Below, piece after piece: positions 1 to 6,551 of a stretch of DNA of 39,778 nt; the stretch's first letter is position 1; each line of letters begins with the position of its first letter. This DNA comes from an uncultured Prevotellaceae bacterium. Lineage in GTDB: Bacteria; Bacteroidota; Bacteroidia; Bacteroidales; Bacteroidaceae. The position numbers and the translations under genes are program-made. The notes under the pieces are model-generated. The model saw only the letters and a list, made by a program, of their open reading frames with translations, did not search any database and was not told the origin of the DNA. The stretch spans positions 1 through 39,778 of the forward strand of contig ONFA01000018.1 of assembly GCA_900316975.1 (NCBI GenBank). Reading direction: 5' to 3'.

Positions 1-27
1 ATGCCGCTAATTACCTAATATTTAGAC

Positions 28-99
28 AATTATTTTTATAATTATTTCGTCGAACTCACGTTAAATTATTTTTGTTGGAATTCGTCGAACTTACGTTAA
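28..99. repeat. AT-rich direct repeat, about 35-bp period, two copies
   Basis: The core TTCGTCGAACTCACGTTAA at 46-64 recurs as TTCGTCGAACTTACGTTAA at 81-99, one base different. Each core is preceded by AATTATTTTT (28-37 and 64-73), so the copies are a 35-36 bp tandem pair. I recognise no mobile element in it. The second copy runs into the putative gene remnant that ends at 208. Confidence 0.7.
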
Positions 100-208
100 T
101 GTAAGAACAGATGGCGTCTTTGTGATGTATGTAGATTCCAAATCCCTTAAAACATCCAGTAACACTGAATTGAAGGCAAAATTGCGTGAAAAGGCAATAG
201 TTGAGTGA
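65..208 (+). pseudogene. Probable 3' remnant of a lost gene
   Basis: The frame is open from after a TAA at 62-64 to a TGA at 206-208. From about 113 it reads as plausible protein (GVFVMYVDSKSLKTSS, then ELKAKLREKAIVE at the end). There is no start near the 5' end of this frame, and its first half lies in the AT-rich direct repeat. The stop is followed two bases later by a strong intrinsic terminator, as expected for a genuine gene 3' end. I infer that the body of a gene was lost or replaced by the repeat. I do not recognise the family. Alternatively the open frame is chance. Confidence 0.35.
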
Positions 209-211
209 TGT

Positions 212-240
212 AAAGAGCCGACATTTCGGCTCTTTTTTAT
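212..240 (+). terminator. Intrinsic terminator
   Basis: AAAGAGCCGA (212-221) pairs perfectly with TCGGCTCTTT (226-235) across a 4-nt loop, and the 3' side runs into a T-tract. The orientation fits the + strand remnant ending at 208. Confidence 0.85.
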
Positions 241-499
241 ATACATTCCTCCCGACATTATAGAGATTATGTTCATAACGCAACAGCACACATCAAGAAA
301 TAAAAGAAAGAAATGATGATGGCAGGAAGAATCATATAGATTTTAGCGAATAATTCATACGTATGACTGACATAAAAGAAATGTGGAAGTCATGAGGGAA
401 GGAATACGTCAGTCATGAGGATGAGGATGAGGATGCGAATGTAGCATACATACGGTAATAATGATAGGAGACATGACATGGAGGGTGAGAAAGAAGGTC
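241..499. other. Non-coding spacer with minor repeats
   Basis: No credible gene is seen. It holds three ATGAGG hexamers in tandem (415-432). It also holds a 9-bp inverted pair, ATGACTGAC (363-371) and GTCAGTCAT (408-416), which could fold around a 36-nt loop. The short open frames on both strands lack coding character. Confidence 0.5.
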
Positions 500-614
500 G
501 AGTGTGTCTTCCACTTGTACAAATAAGTGTATTCCACAAGCGCATGTAAGTCTTGCCCACAAACGAGTGTAAGTCTTGCCCGTAAACGAACGTAAGTGTC
601 CCTCACAAACGAGT
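500..614. repeat. 23-bp tandem repeat array, five units
   Basis: Units begin at 500, 523, 546, 569 and 592, each exactly 23 bp. Units three to five are close to GTAAGTCTTGCCCACAAACG plus AGT. The first two are degenerate but keep the AGTGT and CCAC core. It is not a CRISPR array because no unique spacers separate the units. The function is unknown. Confidence 0.75.
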
Positions 615-618
615 TGCA

Positions 619-670
619 AAACGTGGAATAGTCTACATTTTATGCCAAAAGTGTAGAATATTCTACGTTT
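619..670. promoter_or_regulatory. Paired palindromes / long inverted repeat, candidate operator
   Basis: The arm at 619-641 is nearly the reverse complement of the arm at 647-670, with loop ATGCC. Within the right arm GTAGAATATTCTAC (653-666) is a perfect 14-bp palindrome. The left arm holds the variant GTGGAATAGTCTAC (623-636). Their centres are exactly 30 bp apart, about three helical turns, and lie just upstream of the promoter at 691-723. That geometry suits a dimeric regulator binding twice. A transcript hairpin or a dispersed palindromic repeat is the alternative. Confidence 0.5.
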
Positions 671-690
671 TTCAGATTTTCTTAGACTTT

Positions 691-723
691 TTTGTTTGCA
701 TTGAAGAAAAAGAGGTATCTTTG
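691..723 (+). promoter_or_regulatory. Bacteroidetes-type promoter for the DUF4230 pair
   Basis: TATCTTTG at 716-723 fits the TAnnTTTG -7 box. TTTG at 691-694 lies 21 bp upstream as the -33 element. The first gene starts at 766, giving an expected leader of about 35 nt. Confidence 0.7.
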
Positions 724-765
724 CAGTTGGGGACATTATTTCCTTTATTATTGAAGATCGTTGGA

Positions 766-1407
766 ATGAGACATCTACACATTATATTATATATAGGGAT
801 GCTGGCAACATTGTTGGGCGTCACCTCGTGCACAAAATGTGGCACAGCGAATGAGGAGGACAAGCCGAAGGTGGAGTCGGTGATTCTGTCGCGCATCAAG
901 CAGAAGGCTGACTTGGTGACGACAGAGGTGAAGGTGAGAAAGTTGGCAATTTATGATTCGAGCAAACATGAGAAGTTCGAGTTGAAAGATCCGAGGACAT
1001 GGAAGTATGGGGAGAGGAAGTGCATCGTGCCTGTGGATGTGACGATTAAGTATGGGTATGACTTGCGCGACTTGACGATAGATGATGTGAAGTTGACGGA
1101 TGACAGTACGGCTGTGGTGATTCTGTTGCCAGAACCGAAGGTGGTTGATTCGGGTTATGAGGCAAAGGTGGATGAAAAAGCCATCGTTCGGATGTCATCG
1201 GGCATGAGGGACAGAATCAGCCATGAGGAGGTGGACCAACTGATGCAGCAGGCTTACAGGGCTGTGATGAGGGAGGACTTTTCAGCAATGGTGAACCGAG
1301 ATATTGAGAACAATGCCAAGGTGGTGTTTGAAGCGATTGTGCGTGGAATTGGGATGAAGAATGTGGAGGTGATTGTGCGGAGGAAGGAGGAATGGGGAAA
1401 CCGCTGA
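766..1407 (+). CDS. DUF4230 family lipoprotein
   Basis: A 213-residue protein that I match to DUF4230, a Bacteroidetes-rich family of unknown function. The ATG at 766 opens a short hydrophobic leader followed by a lipobox-like LGVTSC, so it is probably a lipidated envelope protein. The open frame extends upstream to a TTG at 721, but that is inside the promoter. The body carries alternating hydrophobic strands and a helical C-terminus (HEEVDQLMQQAYRAVMREDF), typical of the family. Its end overlaps the next gene, another DUF4230 member, by 16 bases, so the two are very likely co-transcribed. Function cannot be assigned from sequence. Confidence 0.8.
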   Translation: MRHLHIILYIGMLATLLGVTSCTKCGTANEEDKPKVESVILSRIKQKADLVTTEVKVRKLAIYDSSKHEKFELKDPRTWKYGERKCIVPVDVTIKYGYDLRDLTIDDVKLTDDSTAVVILLPEPKVVDSGYEAKVDEKAIVRMSSGMRDRISHEEVDQLMQQAYRAVMREDFSAMVNRDIENNAKVVFEAIVRGIGMKNVEVIVRRKEEWGNR

Positions 1408-2024
1408 ATGCAAGCAGTATGACAGATATGAAAAGGAGAAGTTGGATCGTGGCTGTGTGTGCAGCCGTTGTGGTGGTGGGCATTGTGTGTGCAGTGCTCA
1501 TCAAGCGGTGTGTGCAGAGGGGTGTGGAGGAGATTCCGATGGAGGAGACGATGGCGAGCATTGAGGAAATTCGTCCACGAGGGGAGATTTATGTGTGCAG
1601 CGCGATGATGGAGGATTTCACATTGCAACGTGCAACGGAAAGGAATTTCATCTTGCCTGACGAGGAGCATTCGTGTGTGCAGACGATGACGCAGAAGTGC
1701 AGTTACATGATTGACCTTGACAAGGTGGAATATGAGGCAGAGGACTCGACAAAGACGATATATGTGAAGTTGCCAGACGTGGAGTATGTGGCGACGACAC
1801 AAAGCACATCGTTCCTGTCGGATGACGGGAACTATTGGGCTGAGCATTTGCCAAACACGAATGCGATGAAGAGGAAGGTGGAGGGGCAGATAAGAAGGAG
1901 ATTTGACACGCCAAGCAACAGGAGGAAGGCGGAGAGATATGCGGAGGATGCGATTAGTGAGGTGATGAGGAAATTGGGATATGAGGTGGAGTTTGTGAGA
2001 AAGCTGGAGAGGAGGAAAGAGTGA
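1392..2024 (+). CDS. DUF4230 family membrane-anchored protein
   Basis: A 210-residue protein with one N-terminal membrane segment (about residues 18-40, rich in A, V, I and C) and a DUF4230-like domain after it. It carries no lipobox, so it is anchored by the helix, unlike its lipoprotein neighbour. The ATG at 1392 overlaps the upstream gene by 16 bases and has a purine stretch AGGAAGGAGGA before it. ATGs at 1422 and 1428 (MKRRSWIV) are equally plausible starts and would remove the overlap. Paired DUF4230 genes suggest that the products work together. A 44-bp tandem repeat follows the stop at once. Function unknown. Confidence 0.78.
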   Translation: MGKPLNASSMTDMKRRSWIVAVCAAVVVVGIVCAVLIKRCVQRGVEEIPMEETMASIEEIRPRGEIYVCSAMMEDFTLQRATERNFILPDEEHSCVQTMTQKCSYMIDLDKVEYEAEDSTKTIYVKLPDVEYVATTQSTSFLSDDGNYWAEHLPNTNAMKRKVEGQIRRRFDTPSNRRKAERYAEDAISEVMRKLGYEVEFVRKLERRKE

Positions 2025-2028
2025 AAAA

Positions 2029-2200
2029 GAGCTGCGGGAAAACCGCAGCAGGCAGGTATGGAGAGTGAAAAGGGCGGCGGGAAAAACCGCAGCAGGCAGG
2101 TAGGGGGAGTGAAAAAGGGCGGCGGGAGAACCGCAGCAGGCAGGTAGGGGGAGTGAAAAAGGGCGGCGGGAGAACCGCAGCACGCAGGGGGAGTGAAAAG
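2029..2200. repeat. 44-bp tandem repeat with hairpin in each unit, four copies
   Basis: Units lie at 2029-2071, 2072-2116, 2117-2160 and 2161-2200 (last copy shortened). Each has a GCGGG(A)nCCGC hairpin followed by CAGCAGGCAGGTA and a GGGAGTGAAAA tail. In the first unit GCTGCGG (2031-2037) pairs perfectly with CCGCAGC (2043-2049). Later units carry one mismatch in that stem. The first hairpin begins 6 nt after the stop of the DUF4230 operon and may act in 3' end formation, although no T-tract follows. Confidence 0.8.
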
Positions 2201-2281
2201 GAAGGAGAGGAGCGCAAGCATGGCATGCTTGCAAACGAAACCAATAAAACGAGAAGTTAGGAGAGAGAGGGAAGAGAAAAA

Positions 2282-2302
2282 GTGAAAAGTGAAAAGTGAA
2301 AA
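2282..2302. repeat. Heptamer repeat GTGAAAA x3
   Basis: Three exact GTGAAAA units (2282-2288, 2289-2295, 2296-2302) end two bases before the stop of the convergent radical SAM gene. The surrounding 2201-2281 is purine-rich and holds no gene that I can see. Confidence 0.8.
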
Positions 2303-2304
2303 AT

Positions 2305-3237
2305 CTAAGTTACTTTTGTAGATGAAGGATAGAGACGCCCTTGGTGGGCGTTTCTTTCGTTCATACGGCGACGAAGTTTTGCCACGAACTCATGGTTTTT
2401 CAAGCCCCAGCCTGGAATGGCAAGGAGGCTGGAGGGGGACTGGGAAACGAAGCGTTCGAGGATGAGGTCGGGACGGAGGCGTTCGATGAAGTCAATAACG
2501 AGGTCAATGTATTCGTCGGGGGTAAAGAGATGGAAGTCGGAGGGATGTTCTGCATATTCCTGCGCCATTCGGGTGCCCTTGATGAGTTGGAGTTGGTGGA
2601 GTTTGAGGGTGGTGAGAGGGAGAGCGGAAAGGACTTCGGCTTCGTGAAGGATGGCTTCCCTACCCTCTCCAGGAAGGCCGAGGATGAGGTGAGCACCAAC
2701 GGGGATGCCCCGAGCGGCTGTGCGGGTAATGGCATCGACGGATTGGGCGTGGTTGTGGCCACGGTTGATACGCGACAGCGTCGCGTCATAGGCGGACTCG
2801 ATGCCGTATTCGACGAGAAGGAAAGTATGGCGATTTAGTTCTTCAAGATAATCCAAGAGAGCATCGGGCATGCAGTCGGGACGAGTGCCGATGACAAGGC
2901 CAAGAACGTCGGGCACAGAGAGGGCTTCTTCGTATTTGGCCTTTAAGTTGGCCAAAGAGTCGTAGGTGTTGGTGTAGGCTTGGAAATAGGCCAGATATTT
3001 CATCTCCGGGTACTTCTTGGAAAAGAATTGCTTGCCTTCTTCAAGTTGTTGGGTGATGGTCTTCTCGGTGATGCAATAGTCGGGATTGAAGGTCTGGTTG
3101 TTGCAATAGGTGCAGCCACCCGTGCCCACCCTTCCATCACGATTGGGGCAGGTGAAGCCAGCGTTGAGAGAGATTTTCTGCACCTTCACACCCAACTGTT
3201 CTTTCAGCCAAAAACCATATTCGTTGTATCTTTCCAT
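2305..3237 (-). CDS. YhcC-type radical SAM protein (TIGR01212 family)
   Basis: A 310-residue radical SAM protein resembling E. coli YhcC. The cluster-binding cysteines are C30, C42 and C45 in the family pattern FTCPNRDG followed by GGCTYC, a C-x11-C-x2-C spacing rather than the classical CxxxCxxC. Family hallmarks GTRPDC, LVEYGIES and HLILGLPGE follow. The start at 3237 (MERYNEYG) fits family N-termini. An ATG 18 bases further upstream adds six residues. The biochemical role of the family is not settled, and links to tRNA or stress have been suggested. It is transcribed away from rplM from its own promoter near 3270. Confidence 0.9.
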   Translation of the reverse strand: MERYNEYGFWLKEQLGVKVQKISLNAGFTCPNRDGRVGTGGCTYCNNQTFNPDYCITEKTITQQLEEGKQFFSKKYPEMKYLAYFQAYTNTYDSLANLKAKYEEALSVPDVLGLVIGTRPDCMPDALLDYLEELNRHTFLLVEYGIESAYDATLSRINRGHNHAQSVDAITRTAARGIPVGAHLILGLPGEGREAILHEAEVLSALPLTTLKLHQLQLIKGTRMAQEYAEHPSDFHLFTPDEYIDLVIDFIERLRPDLILERFVSQSPSSLLAIPGWGLKNHEFVAKLRRRMNERNAHQGRLYPSSTKVT

Positions 3238-3262
3238 TTTACAAATAAGCATCAATCGGACA

Positions 3263-3270
3263 CAAAGTTA
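3263..3270 (-). promoter_or_regulatory. -7 box for the radical SAM gene
   Basis: On the minus strand 3270-3263 reads TAACTTTG, matching TAnnTTTG, 26 nt upstream of the ATG at 3237. A minus-strand TTG at 3289-3287 gives a slightly short 16-bp spacer. Confidence 0.5.
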
Positions 3271-3311
3271 AAGATTTCTTGCAAAACAAGTAAAAAAATC
3301 AAGAAAAAACC

Positions 3312-3341
3312 TTGTCATTTTGACAAAAAGCCGTACCTTTG
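3312..3341 (+). promoter_or_regulatory. Promoter of the rplM ribosomal operon
   Basis: TACCTTTG (3334-3341) is an exact TAnnTTTG -7 box. TTG at 3312-3314 lies 19 bp upstream. It sits back to back with the promoter of the radical SAM gene and precedes a leader of almost 200 nt. Confidence 0.8.
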
Positions 3342-3345
3342 CAAG

Positions 3346-3536
3346 CCGATTTATATCGAGAGGTGGCGAAAGTCGCCTCGTGCTCTGTGTGGATAGCATC
3401 GCTCACATAGGTGGGAGTGCGGTCCGTGAAACGCAGAAAACCCAAAGGGAAACCGATGGGCACAGTACGTCAGTCGCACGGCAACGTCGAGCTGACAGCG
3501 AACACACTTTATTAATTATTAAAACCAAAAGGTTAA
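3346..3536 (+). promoter_or_regulatory. Long structured 5' leader of rplM
   Basis: About 190 nt separate the promoter from the rplM start, which is long for this genome. Visible elements are GGCGA/TCGCC around AAG (3365-3377), and GTCAG (3469-3473) paired with CTGAC (3492-3496). The latter encloses ACG-GCAA-CGT (3478-3487), a stem capped by a GNRA-type tetraloop. Ribosomal operons are commonly controlled by a protein binding its own leader, and L13 or S9 would be candidates here. That role is inference. I cannot match it to a named RNA family. Confidence 0.45.
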
Positions 3537-3998
3537 ATGCAATCAAACAGTTTCAAGACAAGCTACATCACCCCTGAAGCAGCAGAAAAGAAGTGGGTGG
3601 TAGTGGATGCTGCAGGACAGACTCTTGGTCGTTTTGCATCCAAAGTAGCACAGGTACTTCGTGGTAAGTACAAGCCTGTTTTCACTCCCAACATGGACTG
3701 TGGAGACAATGTAATCGTTATCAATGCCAACCAGATTAAGGTTACTGGTGCCAAGGAAACTCAGAAGGTGTACATCACTTTCTCTGGTTACCCAAGCGGT
3801 CAGCACAAGGCAACTTATGCTGAGATGGTGAAGCGTCCAAATGGATACGAGAAGGTGCTTCGTCACGCAGTGAAGGGCATGCTTCCCAAGGGCATCCTGG
3901 GCAACAAGATTCTGAAGAATCTCTACATTTTCGAAGGCGCAGAGCATGACAAGCAGGCTCAGAAGCCAGTAACACTTGATATTAACACCCTCAAATAA
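3537..3998 (+). CDS. rplM: 50S ribosomal protein L13 (uL13)
   Basis: A 153-residue protein matching uL13 along its whole length. It has the N-terminal WVVVDAAGQTLGRFASKVAQ, the central GDNVIVINA strand and the conserved MLPKGILGNKILKNLYIF segment. It is part of the large ribosomal subunit and an early assembly protein. It opens the rplM-rpsI-rpsB-tsf set, with rpsI only 11 nt downstream. The ATG at 3537 is preceded by an A-rich stretch with no Shine-Dalgarno sequence, as is usual in Bacteroidetes. Confidence 0.98.
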   Translation: MQSNSFKTSYITPEAAEKKWVVVDAAGQTLGRFASKVAQVLRGKYKPVFTPNMDCGDNVIVINANQIKVTGAKETQKVYITFSGYPSGQHKATYAEMVKRPNGYEKVLRHAVKGMLPKGILGNKILKNLYIFEGAEHDKQAQKPVTLDINTLK

Positions 3999-4009
3999 GC
4001 ATTAGGTAT

Positions 4010-4402
4010 ATGGCAGTAGAATATATCCACGCAATTGGTCGCCGTAAGAGTGCCGTTGCTCGCGTGTACCTGGCAGAAGGTACTGGCAAAATCACTATCA
4101 ACAAGCGTGAACTTGCTGATTATTTCCCATCAGAACTGATTCAGTTCGTGGTGAAGCAGCCTCTCAACCTCCTCGGTGTTGCAGAGAAGTATGACATCAA
4201 GGCAAACCTCACAGGTGGTGGCTATACGGGTCAGAGCCAGGCACTTCGCCTCGCTATTGCTCGCGCATTGGTGAAAATCAACGAAGAAGACAAGAAGGCA
4301 CTTCGTGCTGAGGGCTTCATCACACGTGATGCACGTGCTGTTGAACGTAAGAAGCCAGGTCAGCCAAAGGCACGCCGTCGCTTCCAGTTCTCTAAGCGTT
4401 AA
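4010..4402 (+). CDS. rpsI: 30S ribosomal protein S9 (uS9)
   Basis: A 130-residue uS9. It begins with the family signature IHAIGRRKSAVARVYL, has the central GGGYTGQSQALRLAIARAL, and ends in the very basic tail KKPGQPKARRRFQFSKR. The tail reaches the decoding site in the assembled 30S subunit. It follows rplM by 11 nt and is co-transcribed with it. A 180-bp spacer carrying a 9-bp repeat and hairpins separates it from rpsB. Confidence 0.98.
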   Translation: MAVEYIHAIGRRKSAVARVYLAEGTGKITINKRELADYFPSELIQFVVKQPLNLLGVAEKYDIKANLTGGGYTGQSQALRLAIARALVKINEEDKKALRAEGFITRDARAVERKKPGQPKARRRFQFSKR

Positions 4403-4416
4403 TATTATTAGATGGG

Positions 4417-4470
4417 CTAGATTCTCTAGAAAAACTAGTAAAACTAGAATGACTGGAGAAACTAGAGACA
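4417..4470 (+). repeat. Six 9-bp units beginning CTAG, upstream of rpsB
   Basis: CTAG (once CTGG) recurs at 4417, 4426, 4435, 4444, 4453 and 4462, a strict 9-bp spacing. The five intervening bases are A-rich and variable. CTCTAG (4424-4429) can pair with CTAGAG (4462-4467), so the array could also fold. It lies within the rpsI-rpsB transcript. Confidence 0.85.
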
Positions 4471-4482
4471 ATAAAGATAATC

Positions 4483-4531
4483 GTTTAGTATCTAAACTTG
4501 CAGGCTCTCTCATGAAAAGGGCGACCTGCGG
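4483..4531 (+). promoter_or_regulatory. Two hairpins in the rpsB leader
   Basis: GTTTAG (4483-4488) pairs with CTAAAC (4492-4497). Next, GCAGG (4500-4504) pairs with CCTGC (4525-4529), with an inner CTCT/AGGG stem. S2 leaders regulate rpsB in other bacteria, so an S2-binding element is possible. That is inference from position and foldability only. Confidence 0.4.
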
Positions 4532-4582
4532 GTTGGTTAAACAAACATTAACTCAAAAAGAAAGTAAACAAACAAAACAATT

Positions 4583-5404
4583 ATGGCAAGAACAGATTTT
4601 GATTCTCTTCTCGCAGCAGGTGCCCACTTCGGCCACCTCAAGCGTAAGTGGAACCCCGCTATGGCTCCTTACATCTTCATGGAGCGCAATGGCATTCACA
4701 TCATCGACCTTCACAAGACAGTCGCAAAGATTGACCAGGCTGCTGACGCACTGAAGCAAATCGCCAAGAGCGGCAAGCGCATTCTCTTTGTAGGTACCAA
4801 AAAGCAGGCTCAGGAAATCATCGCTGAGAAGGCTGCATCCGTTGGTATGCCTTACGTAACTGAACGTTGGCCTGGTGGTATGTTGACTAACTTCCCAACC
4901 ATCCGCAAGGCTGTGAAGAAGATGGCTAACATCGACAAACTCTTGAGCGACGGTACTTACGATAAACTCTCAAAGCGTGAGAACCTTCAGATTCGCCGCA
5001 AGCGTGCCAAGTTGGAGAAGAACCTCGGTTCTATCGCTGACCTGACCCGCCTTCCTTCAGCCCTTTTCGTGGTTGACGTGATGAAGGAGCACATTGCTGT
5101 CAGCGAGGCAAACCGTCTGGGCATTCCAGTGTTCGCTATCGTTGATACCAACTCTGACCCACGCGACATCGACTTCGTGATTCCAGCAAACGATGACGCT
5201 GCTAAGTCTATCGACCTCATCCTTGGTGTTGTTTGCAACGCCATCAGCGAGGGTCTCGAGGAGCGCAAGGTGGAGAAGGCTGATCAGGAAGCCAACGCTG
5301 AGAAGAAAGAAGGCAAGGTTCCTGCAGTAGAGGCAGAGGAAGCAGCAGAAGAGGCTGTAGCAGAAGCACCTGCTGAAGAGGCTGAGGCTCCAGCAGCAGA
5401 GTAA
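4583..5404 (+). CDS. rpsB: 30S ribosomal protein S2 (uS2)
   Basis: A 273-residue uS2. The N-terminal DSLLAAGAHFGHLKRKWNPAM, the internal ILFVGTKKQAQEII, ERWPGGMLTNF and the FVIPANDDAAKSIDLI block are all family signatures. The last 45 residues or so are an acidic, Ala/Glu-rich extension beyond the globular core (EAAEEAVAEAPAEEAEAPAA), likely disordered. It is required for binding S1-like proteins and mRNA on the 30S platform. It shares a transcript with tsf, as in most bacteria, but is separated from it by a long repeat-bearing spacer. Confidence 0.98.
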   Translation: MARTDFDSLLAAGAHFGHLKRKWNPAMAPYIFMERNGIHIIDLHKTVAKIDQAADALKQIAKSGKRILFVGTKKQAQEIIAEKAASVGMPYVTERWPGGMLTNFPTIRKAVKKMANIDKLLSDGTYDKLSKRENLQIRRKRAKLEKNLGSIADLTRLPSALFVVDVMKEHIAVSEANRLGIPVFAIVDTNSDPRDIDFVIPANDDAAKSIDLILGVVCNAISEGLEERKVEKADQEANAEKKEGKVPAVEAEEAAEEAVAEAPAEEAEAPAAE

Positions 5405-5417
5405 AATAACATTATTA

Positions 5418-5528
5418 GAAGTTAAAGAAGTTATCGAAGTTAAAGAAGTAAAAGACGAGACTTGTTTTTGCAAAACATGAGTCTATCACTTCGAGCGAAA
5501 CGATAACTCCTTTAACTCCATGAACTTC
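5418..5528 (+). repeat. Inverted arrays of 9-bp units with nested hairpin, upstream of tsf
   Basis: The left arm has GAAGTTAAA, GAAGTTATC, GAAGTTAAA and GAAGTAAAA in strict 9-bp register (5418-5453). The right arm (5501-5528) is the reverse complement of the same kind of unit: GAAGTTCAT, GGAGTTAAA, GGAGTTATC. 5418-5436 can pair with 5501-5519 with only two mismatches. Between the arms sits a compact hairpin: AGACT (5458-5462) with AGTCT (5480-5484), and TGTTTT (5463-5468) with AAAACA (5472-5477). Confidence 0.85.
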
Positions 5529-5548
5529 TAAAAAAAAATAAAAAAACT

Positions 5549-6541
5549 ATGGCAATTACCATACAGGAAATCAACGAACTTCGCAAGAAGACTCAGGCAG
5601 GTCTCATGGACTGCAAGAAGGCTCTCACAGAGGCTAACGGCGACATGGAGGCTGCTATGGAAATCCTTCGCAAGAAGGGTCAGCTCGTAGCTGCTAAGCG
5701 TTCTGACCGTGATGCAGCAGAGGGTTGCGTACTTGCAAAGGTGGATGGCAACTATGGTGCAATGATTGCACTTAAGTGCGAAACTGACTTCGTGGCTAAG
5801 AATGCGGACTTCGTGGCACTCGCCACCAAGATTATCGACGCTGTTGTGGCAAACAAGTGCAAGAGCATGGATGAGGTGAATAACCTCACCATCGATGGCG
5901 AGAACATCAAAGACGCAATCACCAACCGTTCAGGTGTGACTGGCGAGAAGATGGAACTCGACGGTTTCAACTATGTGGAAGGTGAGGACATCGTTGCCTA
6001 CAACCACATGAACCAGAACTTCCTCTGCGCTCTCGTAGTGCTGAACAAGAAGGGCTTCGAAGAGGCTGGTAAGGGTGTGGCCATGCAAGTTGCTGCCATG
6101 TCTCCTATCGCCCTCGATGCAGATTCCGTTCCACAGGATGTGAAGGACACTGAGACTCGCAACGCTGTTGAGAAGGCTAAGCAGAACCAGATTGGCAAGG
6201 CTGTTGAGAACGCACTGAAGAAGGCTGGCATCAACCCTGCACACGTTGACTCTGAGGATCACATCGAATCTAACACCGCCAAGGGTTGGATCACTCCAGA
6301 AGAGGCTGCCAAGGCTCGTGAAATCAAGGCTACTGTTGCCAAGGAAGCTGAGGCTAACCTGAAGGAGCAGATGATTGAGAACATCGCCAAAGGTATGGTC
6401 GCTAAGTTCTACAAGGAGAACTGCCTCCTCGAGCAGGCTTACATCGATGATAACAAGGTTTCTGTTGCTCAGTACTTGAAGAGCATCGACAAAGACCTCA
6501 CTGTTACAGACTTCAAGCGTTTCACACTCCGCGCAGAGTAA
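5549..6541 (+). CDS. tsf: Translation elongation factor Ts
   Basis: A 330-residue EF-Ts, the nucleotide exchange factor that reloads EF-Tu with GTP. The N-terminal UBA-like domain (INELRKKTQAGLMDCKKALTEANGDMEAAMEILRKKG) and the core motif CETDFVAKN, which contacts EF-Tu, are intact. It is about 45 residues longer than E. coli EF-Ts. The extra length appears to lie in the C-terminal half, around residues 190-250. It ends the ribosomal transcription unit and is followed by a strong terminator. Confidence 0.97.
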   Translation: MAITIQEINELRKKTQAGLMDCKKALTEANGDMEAAMEILRKKGQLVAAKRSDRDAAEGCVLAKVDGNYGAMIALKCETDFVAKNADFVALATKIIDAVVANKCKSMDEVNNLTIDGENIKDAITNRSGVTGEKMELDGFNYVEGEDIVAYNHMNQNFLCALVVLNKKGFEEAGKGVAMQVAAMSPIALDADSVPQDVKDTETRNAVEKAKQNQIGKAVENALKKAGINPAHVDSEDHIESNTAKGWITPEEAAKAREIKATVAKEAEANLKEQMIENIAKGMVAKFYKENCLLEQAYIDDNKVSVAQYLKSIDKDLTVTDFKRFTLRAE

Positions 6542-6551
6542 GAAAAAGATT

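Noticed and set aside
2029..2200. CRISPR array
   Set aside because: The units abut directly without unique spacers and no cas genes are present. The 23-bp array at 500-614 fails for the same reason.
1254..2234. 326-codon minus-strand frame opposite the DUF4230 genes
   Set aside because: It is Leu/His/Pro/Cys-rich with internal repeats that come only from the 44-bp DNA repeat, and the plus-strand genes explain the region.
2311..2318. Plus-strand TACTTTTG resembling a -7 box
   Set aside because: It points into the 3' end of an oppositely oriented gene, has no upstream TTG at proper spacing, and no plus-strand gene follows.
2335..2351. Terminator hairpin ACGCCC/GGGCGT followed by TTTCTTT
   Set aside because: It lies inside the last codons of the minus-strand radical SAM gene. 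It could stop plus-strand read-through, but nothing shows that it does, so it is not listed as a feature.
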